Source of the DNA: Myxocyprinus asiaticus
Lineage: Eukaryota; Chordata; Actinopteri; Cypriniformes; Catostomidae
DNA: 64,000 nt
NCBI RefSeq assembly: GCF_019703515.2
Contig: NC_059382.1
Location: 10,860,001-10,924,000 of the forward strand
Direction of reading: 5' to 3'
The notes beneath the pieces were generated by a model. That model was not told the DNA's origin. It searched no databases and saw only the letters and a program-made list of their open reading frames with translations. Below are positions 39,401 to 51,400 of this stretch, piece by piece. Numbering within the stretch: the stretch's first letter is position 1; each line of letters opens with the position of its first letter. The position numbers and the translations under genes were made by a program.

Positions 39401-42400
39401 CCCCTTGACCGGAAAATATACTCTTTTTTTTTTTTTAGAATATACTCTTTTATTTCTGCCGAAGCGCCCAGGGGCATTCTCTGCATTGCACCAGTGCAGA
39501 GGGGGAGAAGCTGCTGAAATGCACCGTCAGATCCAGCAGAGGTGAATGGACAGTCGTGGGAATTCAGCTCAGTGAGCATCGACCGTTCGGCTCCGCAGAG
39601 AATATCTGAATGAGTGGTTGCATACCAGCTCCTTTTATACCCATATGTTCGGGGGAGTGGTATGCAAATACCACTTGCCAATTCCCATTGGCATTTTTTT
39701 CAAAGACCAGAGGTGTTTCAAGCTCCCAAGAGTGACCCCTAGTGTCACTACATCGACACAACGTCGAGTGAGTGACAGATAGGGAACATGGTATTACTGT
39801 GGTATGTTTTGACACCTTTTTGTTAGTGAAGTTGTATAAGAAAACGGGGGAGCCTTTAAAATTTGTTTTAGTTCAGAAATGTTGTGTGTAGTAGAGAATT
39901 TGTGAAATGTAATCAATTTAACCATTTAAGATTGAGTAATTGCTCCACAAATGTACTTGATGCAATATAAAGTTAAGTCCATCCTTAGACATAACCTTTT
40001 AGTATTCTCATAGAGAAGAAGCCAGCTGTAATTTTGAGATATAAACTTTGGTCCCTGTTCTAAATATTGTGAGATTGTGTCCTTAAAAAGCGTTAATATG
40101 CACATGTTTTTGTTTTTTGTTTTTTTGGGTTAGAATAGGATTTTATGTAATCAATTTTAATGTCTAGACTATTGCACTTAATTTATGGATTCCCCCCTTT
40201 CCCAAACAAACATTAAAGGAAAGACACTTTTTCACTGTTGTGGGAATTTTTGTCAATCCATTATGCTGTGGTTAACCTTTATAGCTTACTGGCAAAAGTA
40301 CTGGCTTTATGGACCTCTAGTTCTCCCTAAGGGGCCCACTGTTTGTCTTTCAACCACAGTGAGTCAAAATTGACCTTTAGATCATAAAAAGCTTTTTTGT
40401 GTCTTGCTCATTCTGTCTCATTTGTCTTGTAAATGGCTGTCATTCACTAGAAAGGGGTACCCCTTAAAACTAGCTTTAGGCTACTGTTTACATGCTTGTA
40501 TTAGCCAGTCATTTGTATTCACCATGAAAACATGCTGTGTTGGTTTACTCTGCACTCTGCAGTTAATTAAAGTGGACTAGTGTCAGAAATGGGGATGGAT
40601 GGGTCTATAGGCCACATTCTGTTTGCATTCAAGGGAAACAGGTCCAGTTAAGTGAATCAGTGAAATTATTCAGTCAAAATGGTATACCTAATCACTTTCA
40701 CTCAAATGGAGATAAAAGTTAGCAGAAATGACAACCAACATAATAAATTGACAACCATCATATAAAGGACTTTGCAATAAGGTTTTATGAGGTTACTATT
40801 TATTTAAACTAGATTTGTGTTGCACAAACAAAATGCCAGTGCTTTCAAAGCAACGAAAGAACAGTGTTGGAGTGTTGAAGCCAAATATAGAGGAAAGAAA
40901 ATGGAAGAAATAGAGAGAATTTATAAATTTTTAAAGAAATGTAAATAAAGGTCCAATCACAATTCAGTTTGCAAATATTGCAGTTTACAATGTATTACAT
41001 TTTGAATGTTAAACATTCTAACAATATAAATCAAAAGGAGGTTTACCAATAGTTTCTAGGATGAATTTTGCTGTTGGCTAGAAGTTTGTGATTTTTCTGA
41101 GTGCAGTAATCTCAAGAGTTCAAAGTTTTGTATTTATTTAAATTTTTCAGTAATTTCTGTAAGTTTATACTAAGGGGTAAACTGGGCAAGGCTTGCATGG
41201 CTGGCTTCAGTCAGACCATTTGCAGATCAACAGGGCCATCTACTGGTGTACTGTATGCTCTAAATACAATATATGCAATATAACAGTTAGTTCTGGTCCT
41301 CGAATCTGATTGAACGAGAGATGTTCCATGAGTACTGATGGTCTTACACCATCAGCACTCCAACACTTTACTGTGTGTATCACTCTGCTTGTGTTCGTAC
41401 CGTTCTAAACTAAAGTGTAAGAGCAGTGCATGTGTGTAAAGAGCTATATGTGTCTCTTTACTTTTAATTTTGTGACATTACATATTTTAGCCAGCAGTTT
41501 GCGGCAAAAGACCATTTTTGTGTGTAATATGAGCCAGGTGATGTGTAGTGAGTCAGCGTCGGTCAGTGTTTTCATTCATCAGCACTACGTGATCGCTCGG
41601 ATTACTATTACACTACTAAAGCTAGGAAGTTGCTTTAACAACTTCAGCATTAAGGAAATAGGATGAATTTGACCAAAATGACATTATCTTCAGAAAGCTT
41701 ACTAACACACTACAGCATCTCTGCTTGGGAGTGGCAAAAGGTGATGGCACATGCTCCATCGCTCTCTCTCTCTCTCTCTCAATCACACACACACACACCT
41801 TTGTTTCTCCAATAACTTGTTAGAAACAGCCAAAGCCGTGATACTAGTTCTAAAGTGACATTTTTGAATTTTGCATCATTTGGTTTGAACGAGCAACGGC
41901 AGATTCTGATCTGTCGTGTAAGAAAGTAGTTCCATGCACAAATGCGTTTTTTATGACCGTACTCAGTTTTTCCTAGTTTTTTAAAATGTACTTGTTCTGG
42001 GGGCCTGGGTAGCTCAGCAAGTAAAGATGCTTACTACCACACAAGTCGCAAGTTCAAATCCAGGGCGTGCTGAGTGACTCCAGTCAGGCTTCCTAAGCAG
42101 CCAATTGGTCCGGTTACTAGGGTGGGTAGAGTCACGTTGGGTTAACCTTCTCGTGGTCGCTATAATGTGTTTCTCGCTCTCGGTGGGATGTGTGGTGAGT
42201 TGTGTGTGGATGTCGCGGAGAGTAGTGTAAGCCTCCACACGCGCTAGGTCTCTGCGGTAATACGCTCAACAAGCCATGTGATAAGATGCGCGAATTGACT
42301 GTCTCAGACGTGGAGGCAATGGAGATTCGTCCTCCACCACCCGGATTGAGGCGAGTCACTATGCCACCCTGAGGACTTAGAGCGTATTGGGAATTGGGCA

Positions 42401-45400
42401 TGCCAAATTGGTGATGTGATTACCTACGTCACTCAGCCTAGTGCCTCGTGCCTGCAGCTGAATCACAGCAGTGTTGATGTAGGGCCATATCGCGCTCTTG
42501 CTCATGTGATATTTCTTAAATATAGTATATACTGTATATACATGTACATACAGTATGCAACTGTCTGAGAAGTTACATTAAAATCTTAAAAAAGTTTAGT
42601 GTCAGTTGTTAAACATTCTAAGGCAGTTTTTCTTAGCCACTGCCATTTTTTGGGGGGGGGGGTTGAGACACTATTTTCTGTCAAGCTGCTTTAGCACAAT
42701 ATTTATTGTATAAAGCACTAGCCTATACAAATCAATTGAAATGGAATTGATACATAATATGCACAAACAAATTAGCAATGTTGGGTAAGTAACTCAACAA
42801 TAGTAATCCACTGCAAATCACAAATTAAGTTTCTAAAAATGTTAATCAAAAACATTACTGATTACTTCATGGGAAAAGTAATCACATTGCTAATTACTTT
42901 ACTTGTAATTTACTGTCTACTTTTTTTAATATTTTTTTCCACTTAAATGCAAAGTAATGTCGATATTTTCTCCATGTTCATTGTCGTCTCTTCTGAAACA
43001 CAAACAGATGTACACATGAACATAATTTATGCTTTAAATGTATTCTTCATACATAATATATTAGAAATATGTGTTACCCAAGTAATGTACTTAAAAGTAA
43101 TTAATTGAAAGTCAATAACTCTAATCTGATTACAAGAATTGTAATTATGCATTATACTACTTTTTGACTAAACATTTTATTGGATTAGAGTTACTAATTA
43201 CTTTGTAATCAGATTATACATAACAAGGCAGATTAGACCATTTTCAAGCTCATTGTGTGTTTCACAACCCTGCTAACAGATTTACTAGTGAAATAAACCA
43301 GTAAGAGTATTTAATTTTCTGTTCTATATAGGTTCTGAACCTGGTACAGTCTTATGTGACGCTCCGTGTGCCACTACATGTGTCATATGTGTTCCATTCA
43401 CCCGTTGGTACTGGTGGGTGGCAGCACTTCGACCTACAGTCTGAGCTGCGTCTCACCTTCGTGTATGACACTGCCATCTTGTGGAGAAATGGCATTGGTA
43501 GTCCACCAGAGGCAGAATTACAAGGCAAGGCAGCAAGTTGTTTTAGTCCTTTATCTGACTGAAACACAGTGTAATGAAACGAGTCTTCATTTGTGTAATA
43601 TTAATGTCGATTTTTAAATACGTTTTAGGGGCCCTCTATCCTACAAGCATGCGCATCAACGAACATGGCCGTTTGGTTGTCAACTTCCGTACAGAAGCAC
43701 GTTTCCAAGGACTTTTTGTCACAGCTCACTCAGGTGTGTTCAAACTACCAAGAAATGTTAAGGTCAAATTTCACCTGGATTTAGTTTTTTTCCCCCTTGC
43801 TGTACGGCTTGCGGCTTCATGAAAGCAATCAATCATTTTGGTGAATCTCAAAAAAGCTGTCAAGAAATGTCGAAGTTATATTTCACCCCATATTATTTAA
43901 ATGGTACACTGAAACAGTTGTACATTGAAACAAGTGAGTCAATTATAATTGTAAGTACCGGTAGTATATAATTGTTGGTAGTATTTATTGTAGTGATTTT
44001 AATTTATGCAGATATAAATAAAAAATAGCATTTGTCCAGACAATAATGAGAATTATTTTTATTTTTTTCATAATGCAGTAATTTGAATTTTATTTTTTTG
44101 CATTACAGAGATGAAAATGTTGAGGAAATGTGCTTAATTGTCATCAAAATATGTCACAAAATATGACTTTATTTATTTACCTTTTGATTTTGGACATATT
44201 TTTTGTGAGATTCATCCATTTAGTGTAATGACTGTTTACTGAAATCTATTAGTATGAACAAGAGACAGTGTCATGACATGACATCTTATGTCACAGAGAT
44301 CAATTAAAATAATTTTGACATTAATTACTTGTGTCAACACAGCCACCCCTCTGACATCCATGGTCATGTGTGCGGACCACCCTGGGCTGATCTTTAACCT
44401 TAGTTTGGTGAGAAGTGAGCCCACATACAACCAGCCCATGCAACAGTGGACCTTCATCTCTGACTTTGCTGTAAGTGTTTATTGCTACAAAAATAACATT
44501 TTGCTAAGCTCAACCCCCATGTCTTTCAAACCTGTATGGCTTTCTTCTTTGTGGAACACAAAAGGAGATGTTAGAAAGAATGTTCAGAATGTTTTAGGCA
44601 GAATACTGTACATCCCCCAGGAATTAAATGGAAAGTTCTGTGAACAGTTTTTTCAGTAACGTGCTCATGAAATGGTAAAAAAGTAATGTGCTGGAATGAA
44701 GGGTAACACTGCAATTTTGTTATTTTCAACTACAGTTTGTCCTGAATCAGTACATAAATGTATTTGATTTCAATGTCAAATCAACGAAATTTCAGAAATG
44801 TCCCTGTCTGAAATTTTTTTTATTTTGTTAATGTTTTCTGAAAAAAGATAAACATAAATGTAAATGAAAGCCAAAATATTAAATACCATGGGTCAATATT
44901 TACTGAATAATTCATTCTGTAAAGAGGGGTCATAAAAGATTTTCATCTATGATTTGGAGCAAAACTACAAGTAAAAAAGTAACCTTAAAGGTGGCAGCAT
45001 CATTATTTGATTTTTTACACAGAGATACATAGGTAGGTATTACCACTGAAATCGATAGACATCAGCACCCCTTGTTGCATTATATGCCAATGGTGTGAGT
45101 CCAAAAATGAGAAAAAGCACTTTTTTTGTGTTGTTTTTTCAAAGCCGTAGCGCCTATAACTCTTAAAACTTATAATATCCTAATATATTTTTTTAATAAA
45201 TTTCCTTTTGATATCTTCATATTTAAGGCCAGATATGGTTAAATCCCAGAGATATGGGGCTCACAGTGAGGCTCCTTGTGTAAATTGTTCAATTTTTTAA
45301 TGGTTGAAAACCAAATGTGGGTCAAATGGTATGAAGCTAGTTTTTCTTGTCCAACAAAACAAAAGTCTGAAGTACAAATAGTGGTGCAGCTAGAAATGTA

Positions 45401-48400
45401 CTTTTATCTAATCACATAAAAACAATTATGTCAAAATCTCCATTTCAAGTGTCCAAAAATACTCTGGTATTAAGAATGAATAATTAAGAATCCAAAATAA
45501 TGGATTACTCCTTAAATATTGATCCATACATGGTGCCTAAAATTTTGGCTTTCGCCAATAAAAAAACAAACAAATAAACAAACAAAAATGTAATGAATTC
45601 ATTTTGCAGCAAATGTAGGTGTCATTACTGATGTTTTACTTCAATTGTAAATTAAGGCTGACACATAGTTAAATCCACAGCATGCTCTTTTTGAGATTCA
45701 TTTAAAGATTTTGAAAAGGGAAAACAAAAATATTTGACTGTGTTACTGGATAATTTCTGTAATATTCCATTTAAAACCAACAAAAAACAGAGGACTTCCA
45801 TAGACTTAAATTAGAAAAGCACAAAAGCTTGTCTGATAATATGGTGGACTGCAGATCAGTAATATTTTAAGGTGGGTTTAGCGAAGAGTCTAATTGCCCC
45901 ATTACAGCTGTTCAGATGTTTTTCTTCTTTCAGACCAAAATGTGCTATCAAGACCACATGTTCATAATTGCTTTTATCATTTTTTCTGATAACTGTTTGT
46001 TGAAATACATGTCTACAGGTAAGAGATTACTCCGGCACCTACACAGTGAAATTGGTTCCCTGCACGGCTCCTCCCAGTATAGAGTACACTTTCCGTCCTG
46101 TGTGCCATCCCAGAGAGCCAATCACCTTTGACCTGGACATACGTTTCCAGCAGGTCATTACTCCAAACATACAAACACAAACACTCATCACAAAAATGGC
46201 TCTATATCCAAACCAAGCCAAAAGTTTTGTTTTTCTCTCTCTTTGTCTAGTGCACCATTGGTCATAGCTTTAAAGGAATAGTTTTCAAAAATGAAAATTC
46301 TGTCTTAATTTACTCACCCTCATGTCATTACAAATATGTATGACTTACTTTCTTATGAGGAACACAAAATTACAATGGCAGTAGATAGGGACTCACTTTA
46401 AAACCTCATAAAGGACCCAAAATTATCACAAAAGTAGTCTGTGTGGCTCATGAATCAAATTCCAAGTTTTCTGAAGGCATATGCTATGAAAGAAGCCTGT
46501 TTACAGTGATTTGCATATTCACACAAGAATTTGCTTTGTTTAGCACTGAAACACGGACGTTTAAGGTGGGTGTGGTGGTAGGGGCGTGGTTGATGCCTCC
46601 CCTGTGGAGGACATTTTCAAGACCCTCGCCAGCATCCACCAGATGCAACATCAGGCCCTCCTCGAGCTGCACACAGAACAGGAGCAGTGGTTTATTGCGC
46701 TCCTCCAGGCCCAAGCGGAGGACCGGCAGGTGTTCCGGAGCTTACTGCACCAGGAGGGTGCTTCCGCCGCGAACCCGGACCCCGGGACTGCCCTGCCCCA
46801 TGTTCCACTAGTCAAGATGGGTCCCCAAGATGATCCGTAGGCCTTCCTGGAGCTTTTTGAGTGGACGGCCACTACCACTGTTTTCAGGGGAAGCCCAACT
46901 CGCGGCGCAGCAGTTACCAATGGAGAACCTCCTGGTGTATGCCGACTTGAGGAAAGCCATCCTGCAATGGGTCGGCCAGACACCCGAGCAGCAGTGCCAA
47001 TGCTTCCGCTCGCTGACCATTGGCGAGCAGGGCCACCAGTTTGCCTTCGCCCAGCAGCTCCGGGATGCCTGCCAGAGGTGGTTGCTGGCTGAGCAATGCA
47101 ACGTCGGAGCTGTGACCAACCTTGTGGTACTGGAGCAGTTTAATGCTCAACTTCCGAGAGGAATGGCGGAGTGGGCCCAGTGCCACCGCCCAGCATCACT
47201 CTAAACGGCCATCCAGCTGGCAGAGGTCCACATGGCAGCATATTGGTGAGCCGGCGAGCCCCGAGATCCTTCTCTCTCTCTCTCTCTTGTCTCCCCTCCT
47301 TGCCCTTCTTTCCGTCCTGTTCCTCCTCCCCGGAAACGGGGAGTGCCCTCTCTCAAACTGGCTCCTCGGCTCCGGGGACTGCACTACCTGCCGGTTTCCC
47401 CTGCCCCTCTCCACTCTCACTCCCAGGTTGGTGGACCCGCTGCCACGGGTGTGGATTCTGGGCCGTTCTGTTGGAGCTGTGGGGAGCCCGGGCATTTCTG
47501 GGACCAATGCCCAGTGATGGAGGTTGGGAAATTGGTTCGGGTCCCCGACACGCTGCAGGCCACTCCTGATCGAGCTGGGATGTACCGGATACCCGTGAGT
47601 ATTATGGAGGGTACATACCAGGCCTTGGTGGATTTGGGTTGCAGCCAAACCTCCATCCATCTATGCCTGGTTCAAGATGAGTCTTTGGGTGCTAGTCACA
47701 AGGTGAAGGTAAGGTGTGTGCATGGGGATATGTATGATTAAGATGATTCAGTTTCGGGGACAAAAGCATAGTGTCTGTGGTTAGGTCCCACCTCACCCAT
47801 CCGCTAAATTCGGGCATGAATTGGCCAGCGTTTTCCACTTTATTAAGGAAAATTTGTGCAGATGGGTCCTGTAACAGAGCACTCTCAGTATGGGATTTGT
47901 GATGCACTGGCTGGGGAGGCAGAGCTGGGGCCATCTAAGTCTGCTCCGTGTCAGGATGACGTAAGGGAGGGGGAAGTTTCGGCTTCCCCAGCCCTTAGAG
48001 GATTCCCTGCCGGGGATTTCCCTCTAGAGCAGATGTGAGACAAGACACCTACGACCAAGTTAGAGTGATTGATGGTCAAAGTCTTCAGCCAGACATTGCA
48101 CTCGCATATCCATACTTTTCTATTATAAATGGCCAGTTGTATCAAGTGACGCAGGACACTCAGACAAAAGAAGACACAACCCAGTTGTTGATACCAAAGA
48201 GCCATCAGGAAATTTTATTCCAGGCAGCTCATTATAATCCGATGGCGGGTCACTTAGGGCAGGAAAAGAACCACTGAACCATCTAATGGCCTGTTTCTGT
48301 TGGCCGGGCATTCACGGAGATGTTCGCAGATGGTGTGCAGCATGCCGTGAATGTCAGCTGGTGAATCCGCCGGTCACCCCAAGAGTGCCTTTGTGCCTGC

Positions 48401-51400
48401 TTCCTTTGATCGAGGTCCCCTTTGAAAGAATTGGTATGGACCTTGTTGGGCCATTAGGGTGGACAACACACGGGCATCGCTTTGTGTTGGTTCTGGTGGA
48501 CCACGCAACGCGATATCCGGAAGCAGTGCCTCTACACAACATTTCAGCACGTAGTGTTGCGGAGACACTCTTCAGAATTATCTCCCAAGTGGGGATTCCG
48601 AAATAAATCCTCACTGATCAAGGCACTACTTTCATGTCACGTACACTACGCAAGCTGTACGAATGATTGGATTGAACCCCTGTTATTCACAGTTTGAGAG
48701 GTCCCACAAGCCTCCACGGGGCTCTCTCCATTTTAATTACTGTATGGGCATAAGCCTCGCTGTGTCTTAGACGTCATGAGGGAAAATTGGCAGGAGGGAC
48801 CGTCAAACAGCAAAAACGAAATTCAGCACATTCTTGACCTGAGAGAAAAACTCCACACATTGGGGCAGCTATCGCAGGAGAATTTGCTACAGGCTCAAGA
48901 CTGTCAGTTCCGGCTGTATAACAGGGGAGCTCGGCTACGGGAATTTACACAGGGAGATAAAGTCCTTGTAGTACTACCCACATAAGCTCTAAATTACTCC
49001 CAAATTGGCAAGGGCCCTTTGAGGTCACATGGCGAGTCGGGGAAGTCGATTATAAAGTTAAACAAATGGATGGGGCGGAGCATGGCAAATTTACCACCTC
49101 AACCTCTTAAAACCGTGGAGGGAGGTGGTCCCCGTGGCTTTAGTGACGGTGGTGATGGAGAGGGAGGAGCTCAGCCAGAGGTGAACTTAAAAGCCAATTG
49201 AGGCACCCCGGTCACTTGCGGAGAGTTGGGTGCAGCTCGCTTTTATTCCACACTGGATTTAACAAAGGGTTATTGGCAGATCCCCTTAATACCAATGTCC
49301 CGTGAGAAAACGGCCTTCTCCACACATTTATGCAAGTGAAAGCTGCACTTTGTGGCGGGCCGTTGTTACATACTCCTGATTTTGCTCTCCCTTTTGTTGT
49401 ACAGACCGATGCGTCGGACAGGGGGTTGTTGACCCAGGTGGTCGAGGGGGAGGAGCGCTCGGTGCTGTACATCAGCCGGAAGCTTTCGGCGAGAGAGGTG
49501 AGGTACAGCACCGTTGAGAAGGAGTGTCTGGCCATCAAGTGGGCGGTCCTCAGTTTCAGTACTCCTGGGACAGGCTTTCACCCTCTGTTCAGACCACGCC
49601 CTGCTCCAGTGGCTCCAACGCATGAAGGATACCAATGCTCGGATCACCCATTGGTATCTGGCTCTTCAGCCTTTTAAGTTCAAGGTGGTCCACAGGCCGG
49701 GGGCACAGATGGCTCTTGTGGACTTCCTCTCCAAAAATGGGGGGAGATTACTAGGCAGGCCGGATGGCTCCCTTACCTGAGTCGGGTAGTGGGGGTATGT
49801 GGTGGTAGGGGCATGGTTGAGTGCCGGCTTGTGAATGGAGAGAGACATTGGGAGATGAGAATGGTAAGGATCATCACCTGGCAATGATTGTCTCTAACAG
49901 CTGTTTGTCATTGTAGTAAGAGTTGGAGATGGATTTAGGAGCGAGTTAGACGGCAGTAAAGGAGACAGAGTTACGCACACACCCGGAGACTGTGCTGTGC
50001 CCATGAGCCCCTTTAAGATTATGCTGAAAAGCGTGTTTGTTTTTTTAGAAAAATAAATATTGTTTGTGTTGAATTTGCCGACTTCCGCTTCCTCCTTTCC
50101 ATTAAGAAGAGACATTCTACGGTGGGACTAATGTGATCAGGGACCTTTTTAACTGTGAACTTGAGCTACTGGGCTTGAGTTACAGTGACTGGGCGACCAA
50201 GTTATTTAACATTGTGGCTGACTGTGTGTTGATGCATTTTGGTGTGTGATATTAGAAATTAAACTATTTTGGAAGGTGGTTTGGTTCTAAAACCTACAGT
50301 AATGCAGGTTTACATGGCATATAAATCTCTTTTATTCCAAAGATCAAGAAATTTTGATTGGATGACAAATTTCATTCTATTAAGTATTAACTTTAAGGCA
50401 GAACACATAACATATACCCCTCTGTTCCTAGTGAAAATTATTGTATCTGTTTTTCACATAAGGTGAGTGACCCAGTGGCAGCCGAGTTCAGTCTTAATAC
50501 ACAGATGATCCTGCTTTCAAAGAGGACTCTCTGGTTGTCCGATGGCTCTATGGGTTTTGGCCAAGAAAGTGAAACTGCTTTCTCAGAGGGTAAACCATTT
50601 CAGTCCTTATACATCATCAGATCAATCACATGTAGGCATTTGCAACAAAATTTTTTGATTTGAGTAAACATGTCTAATGAGAATCTTTAGAATTTAAAAA
50701 ATGCTGTCTCTTGTGGCTTAAAGAGCACCTATTATGGTTTTTAAACATGCCTAATTTTGTTTTAAAGGTCTCATACAATAGATTTACATGCATCCAAGGT
50801 CAAAAAACATTTTAATTTGCTCATAATTTAAATTGCAGCATTACCTTTTTTTCCCAGTGTCAAAAACGACTCGTTCAATGATCCGTTCTAAAGGATTCAT
50901 TCTAAACTCCTCATTTCAGAGAGCCTACTCTGCTCTGATTGGTCAGATGTCCCAGTCTATTGTGACTGATCTACCGCTTAGTATAGTGTTTGAGGGTGGG
51001 TCAAAGCTGTTTGCGAGCAGCCAATGAAGGTTAGTACAGGAAGTCTGGAATTACTAACGACTCCTTTCAGGTGTTCAGAATTGGTTCTTTCTTTTGGGAG
51101 TCAATAACTATTTTTTAAACTTTGCAGACTTTTTTACATTCACAAACAGCTGTATAACACACTACATGAAAGGTAATATTTGAAAAACCATAATAGGTGC
51201 TCTTTAAAATAAAGATTAACAATGGCTATCATTCTTGTACTGCTACTCTCACTAATTTGAGGCTTTCTGTTACTTTTCATCAGGAGATATCATCTATGGC
51301 CGTGTAATGGTTGATCCTGTGCAGAATCTTGGAGACTCATTTATCTGTAATATCGAGAAGGTCTTTCTCTGTACAGGGGTGGATGGGTACATTCCAAAGT

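Larger units (their letters stand above)
34198..39786 (-). mobile_element. DIRS-type retrotransposon, copy D (split by a 1.76-kb insertion)
   Basis: In element orientation it runs from 39786 (ttccctatctgtcactcact) to 34198 (cgtcctggttac). It has both terminal repeats, an internal complementary region with joint 34528/34529, gag remnant, RT and a recombinase. RNase H and the start of the recombinase are deleted at about 37862-37890. The piece 34703-36461 is a later insertion. Without it the element is about 3.8 kb. Confidence 0.88.
46571..50120 (+). mobile_element. Gmr1-like Ty3/gypsy retrotransposon, defective, with 6-bp target duplication
   Basis: The order read along the + strand is gag, zinc knuckle, protease, integrase, then RT and RNase H, then a 323-bp 3' LTR. 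Integrase before RT is the Gmr1-type order, unlike ordinary gypsy. The left edge keeps only the first ~23 bases of the LTR (tgtggtggtaggggcgtggt) joined straight to gag. The flanks ggtggg at 46565-46570 and 50121-50126 are a perfect 6-bp target duplication. RT, integrase and the 5' LTR have deletions, so it is not functional. Confidence 0.85.

Noticed and set aside
42001..42075. A tRNA gene
   Set aside because: A and B boxes are present, but the arms do not form a cloverleaf and the sequence continues into a long SINE body. The same applies to 28975-29040.
46651..47186. Minus-strand open frames opposite the gypsy gag
   Set aside because: The plus strand has the SCAN-like gag; the minus frames have no domain and come from GC-rich sequence.
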